Assembly (NCBI RefSeq): GCF_018687715.1
Contig: NC_056764.1
Span: 1,304,501-1,368,500, forward strand
DNA: 64,000 bases
Reading direction: 5' to 3'
From: Carya illinoinensis
Lineage: Eukaryota > Streptophyta > Magnoliopsida > Fagales > Juglandaceae
Shown here: piece by piece, positions 61,374 through 64,000 of the stretch
How the letters are laid out: every line of letters begins with the position of its first letter
Position numbering within the stretch: position 1 is the first letter of the stretch
Made by a program: the position numbers and the translations under genes
The notes under the pieces: model-generated
Told to the model about the DNA's origin: nothing
Database searches by the model: none
Seen by the model: the letters and a program-made list of their open reading frames with translations, nothing else

Positions 61374-63910
61374 TGCCACCTGTAAATTGTGTCACACAGC
61401 CTTAAGAGATCAGATTTGAACATCCTCCAATCGAGGCATAAGCCGGAAGGGTTGCAATGCATTTTGCCAAAATAGCACACATCTAGAGCCTAGGACTTGG
61501 AGCCCTATGTATATAACTCGAGATCAGTGAGGAGATTCCCATTTAGAAGACATGTAATTGGAGGACATTAGTACATGTTGATTGGATAAAATTATCCATT
61601 CACACATGTGACAGTCAATTGCCATATTGTTAATGAATGCCAACTTGTGTAAGTATATCTATCACAAATTTTCTATTTATTTCTCGAGAAGCAATGACAC
61701 AAAACTTGTTTGGGGCATGTTTGGGAAAATAATCCGCACGATGATTGCTAGAGCTTCATTCACTTTCAAGACTCGTAATTTGTAAGTTCTTTGTCTTCAT
61801 CTAAAATTGAATGTTAAGAGAGGAGGAAACCCAAATGATAAAAGTAATTATCAAACCAGGTTAAAAAAAAAAAAAAAAAATTGGTGAAAAAAAAATGTTG
61901 GTATTCCCTTCTCTCCCTCTCTTCTTTTTTTTTTTTAAAAAAAATTTTAAACGAACTCTTTTTCTTTGTCAATTGTCATGAAAGTTAATATTAGGGATGT
62001 CAAATCATGTTAACGGGTTGTGTTCGTGTCATGTTAAAGTATGTATATTATATTATATAAGTAAATCTTAACTCGATCCATTAAGTTTATTGTGTTAAAA
62101 TTTCAAATTCTAACACGATCTATTAACATAACATGTTAACTCGTTTTGACCTATTAGTAAATATTATTAAATAGGTTGACACGATACAATACGATCCATT
62201 TTAAACTGTTTATGTAAATGGGTTAAATAGACATAAACTTAACCTGTTTGACTTGATTAAATTTAATATAATTTTTTATAAATATTAAAATCACGATATC
62301 TATAAAAATTATAAAATTAACTACAAGTATAAAATTACAATCTAAATAATAAAAATATCAAAATTAAAATTCTAACAATTTTACTTTTGAGAGAAAGGTA
62401 TAATTATAATTTTAACTTTCTTAACATGTCATAACAGATTATAATAGATTGACTCGTTATTAATTCATTAAATAATTATATCTTAATAGATTAATTTATT
62501 TTGATCTATTAAAATTAAATTTTAATTTTTTATTATCATATCGTATTTATATTAAATTAACAAAATGTGTAGCATGTTGCCCCTCTTATGAGTCTTTGGA
62601 TTTCCCCGTTCAAAACGGGAAGAAAAGTTACGGACGAAATTTAAAAATAAAATAATCCTCTTAAATCTTTCATGATATCCCATCAATATCAACAACCTGC
62701 CCTACGAAAAAAAAGTAAAACCAATTAGATGCCTATGGCTAGGCTATAGCCTAAAGGCATGTAGGCTGATGAAACGCTAACCTTGAATCTGTAGGCCGGC
62801 CCCATGCCCTTTGTTTTTCTTTTTCCTTTATTTTTCTTTTTCTTTTGAGAGGTATCCAATACAAAATACTTAAGAAAAATCCCTTTCACGTTGGTGTACA
62901 AAAGAACCAAAATCCCTTGTATCTGCTAAGGATACTGATATATCCTCAAATATATATATATATATTGACACACGGACGCACCAAATCCCCTAGCTAAATT
63001 AAAAGAGAATAACGCCATTACTTACTAAAAAACAACAGAACCACCCCATAAAAATGTTGAATCGTGGGACGGCACTTCAAGCAACAACTTGAAAATATTT
63101 CTCTGACCCATGACATGCATTATCATGTCCTTGTGCCTTAAGGCAATAGTGCAAGTTATGGTCAATAAAACATAAAGTTAGAAGATAGAGGTCTAATAAT
63201 AATAATTAGTAGTAGTAAAGTGTGGAAATTAATAGGGATGTAATGTTTTGTTGGAAAAAGTGTTCTTGCTATTCCGAAAACAAAAATTATAGAGGAGGAA
63301 TATCAGCAACAGAAACAATAATTACAAAAAGAGGGGCAAGTAAAATTATGGCACATCAACATCAATCAGGTAGGCCAAAGGAAGGTTTAACTTTATCCAG
63401 TGAAAGGGGATGGGTAGGCCAGCTATTGGGCAATAGAGCCTTGGCTATGTAGGTGTCTCATGATCTTGACCTATGATTAGACTAGCCAGGCCATATATCG
63501 TGCAGCCAAGGAAAACCTTAGTTAAAATAAAAATAAAAAATAAAAAAACCTTAGTGATTTCTACCTAACTATGTCCTCCTTCCTCCCCAGTTACTATTTC
63601 AATTATAAACAGTCTATACCACCCACTAAGGTTCTAAAGCCCCTGCACATAAAATGTTATAATTTTTTTTTATAAATTTAAAATGTCTGTTTTCTCAAAT
63701 TTTCTTGAATTTGAGATCAAATAACGTTTTATTTAATTTTTTCGTACATGGAAAAATGCAGCTGGGAAACTCCTTTCCTCCCCTTCCTTTGTAAACGTGA
63801 GACTGTGCTTTAACCTTTTCAATCCACTAACATACATTTTTATTCTGAATAAATACTTTCTAAAAGTATTTATACCTGCTGTGGCTTTCTTTTTTAATTA
63901 GTAATCATGG
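61374..63910. other. 3' UTR and spacer with a third hAT-like element
   Basis: The SirB1-like 3' UTR is followed by A-rich sequence, the repeat at 61992-62587, and spacer with (AT)n near 62949-62964. Short frames at 62725-62910 (-) and 63222-63452 (+) have no support. Confidence 0.5.
61992..62587 (+). mobile_element. hAT-like non-autonomous element, copy 3
   Basis: The copy begins tagggatgtcaaatcatgtt and ends ttgcccctctta. Along its length it follows copy 2 (aacgggttgtgttcgtgtca, cattaagtttat, tgtttatgtaaatgggttaa, acaagtataaaattacaatc). Many C-to-T/G-to-A type differences from copy 2 suggest decay by cytosine deamination. No target duplication was found. Confidence 0.65.
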
Positions 63911-64000
63911 TTACACAGGTCGAAAAGTTTGGACCTTCAGCGGATCGGTACTAGAACTTGTAGCAGTTGCAGTAGCCTCACGATCAAAGCCCCTCTCTCT
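63911..64000 (-). CDS. Possible C-terminal end of an unrecognised gene (partial)
   Basis: The last 90 bases read on the minus strand as an open frame of 29 residues that ends DPLKVQTFRPV and a TAA (complement of 63911-63913). The Thr/Ser/Ala-rich stretch before it and the unbroken frame look coding, but the piece is short and the family is not recognised. It runs out of the window on the right. Confidence 0.35.
   Translation of the reverse strand, partial: RERGFDREATATATSSSTDPLKVQTFRPV

Overview
This is plant nuclear DNA: AT-rich, with GT-AG introns and four protein-coding genes that can be rebuilt exon by exon, plus one broken paralogue. The introns and spacers are full of old retroposons. 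The gene content is ordinary eudicot. The repeat types (short AT-rich elements with long runs of A/T trinucleotides, hAT-like elements with a 'gtgttaacgggttgtg' core, abundant L1 tails and SINEs) suggest a woody eudicot, perhaps Fagales, but that is only an inference. No bacterial, viral or organellar gene was seen.

Layout. 1-213: probable last exon of an unrecognised + strand gene that enters from the left. 1902-5609 (-): a broken NRT1/PTR (NPF) transporter copy. 7609-13093 (-): an apparently intact NPF transporter with five exons (566 aa). A small non-autonomous LTR retrotransposon lies in its intron 2. 13094-17060: intergenic, with a cluster of MITE-like elements. 18444-39920 (+): NRPE1, the largest subunit of RNA polymerase V, with 17 coding exons (1926 aa), a GW/WG-rich hook domain and a C-terminal DeCL domain. 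40300-42021: two hAT-like elements. 42689-56368 (+): a cytosolic-looking LacZ-type glycoside hydrolase family 2 beta-galactosidase with 17 exons (1113 aa). 57521-61373 (+): a SirB1/transglutaminase-like plus TPR-like protein with a probable plastid transit peptide, 8 exons (450 aa). 61992-62587: a third hAT-like element. 63911-64000 (-): possible C-terminal end of another gene that continues to the right.

How they relate. The genes share no obvious pathway. The NPF copies are a tandem pair in which one member has decayed. NRPE1 acts in RNA-directed DNA methylation, which silences transposons, and its own introns hold many retroposons: L1 fragments (one with a second insertion nested in it), SINEs and repeated L1 tails. 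I found no undescribed biological system. The points most worth checking are the decay path of the NPF copy, the internally duplicated GW platform of NRPE1 together with its short C-terminus, and several well-delimited insertions with target-site duplications. All exon boundaries were read by eye from splice signals, reading frame and remembered family similarity. No alignment was run.
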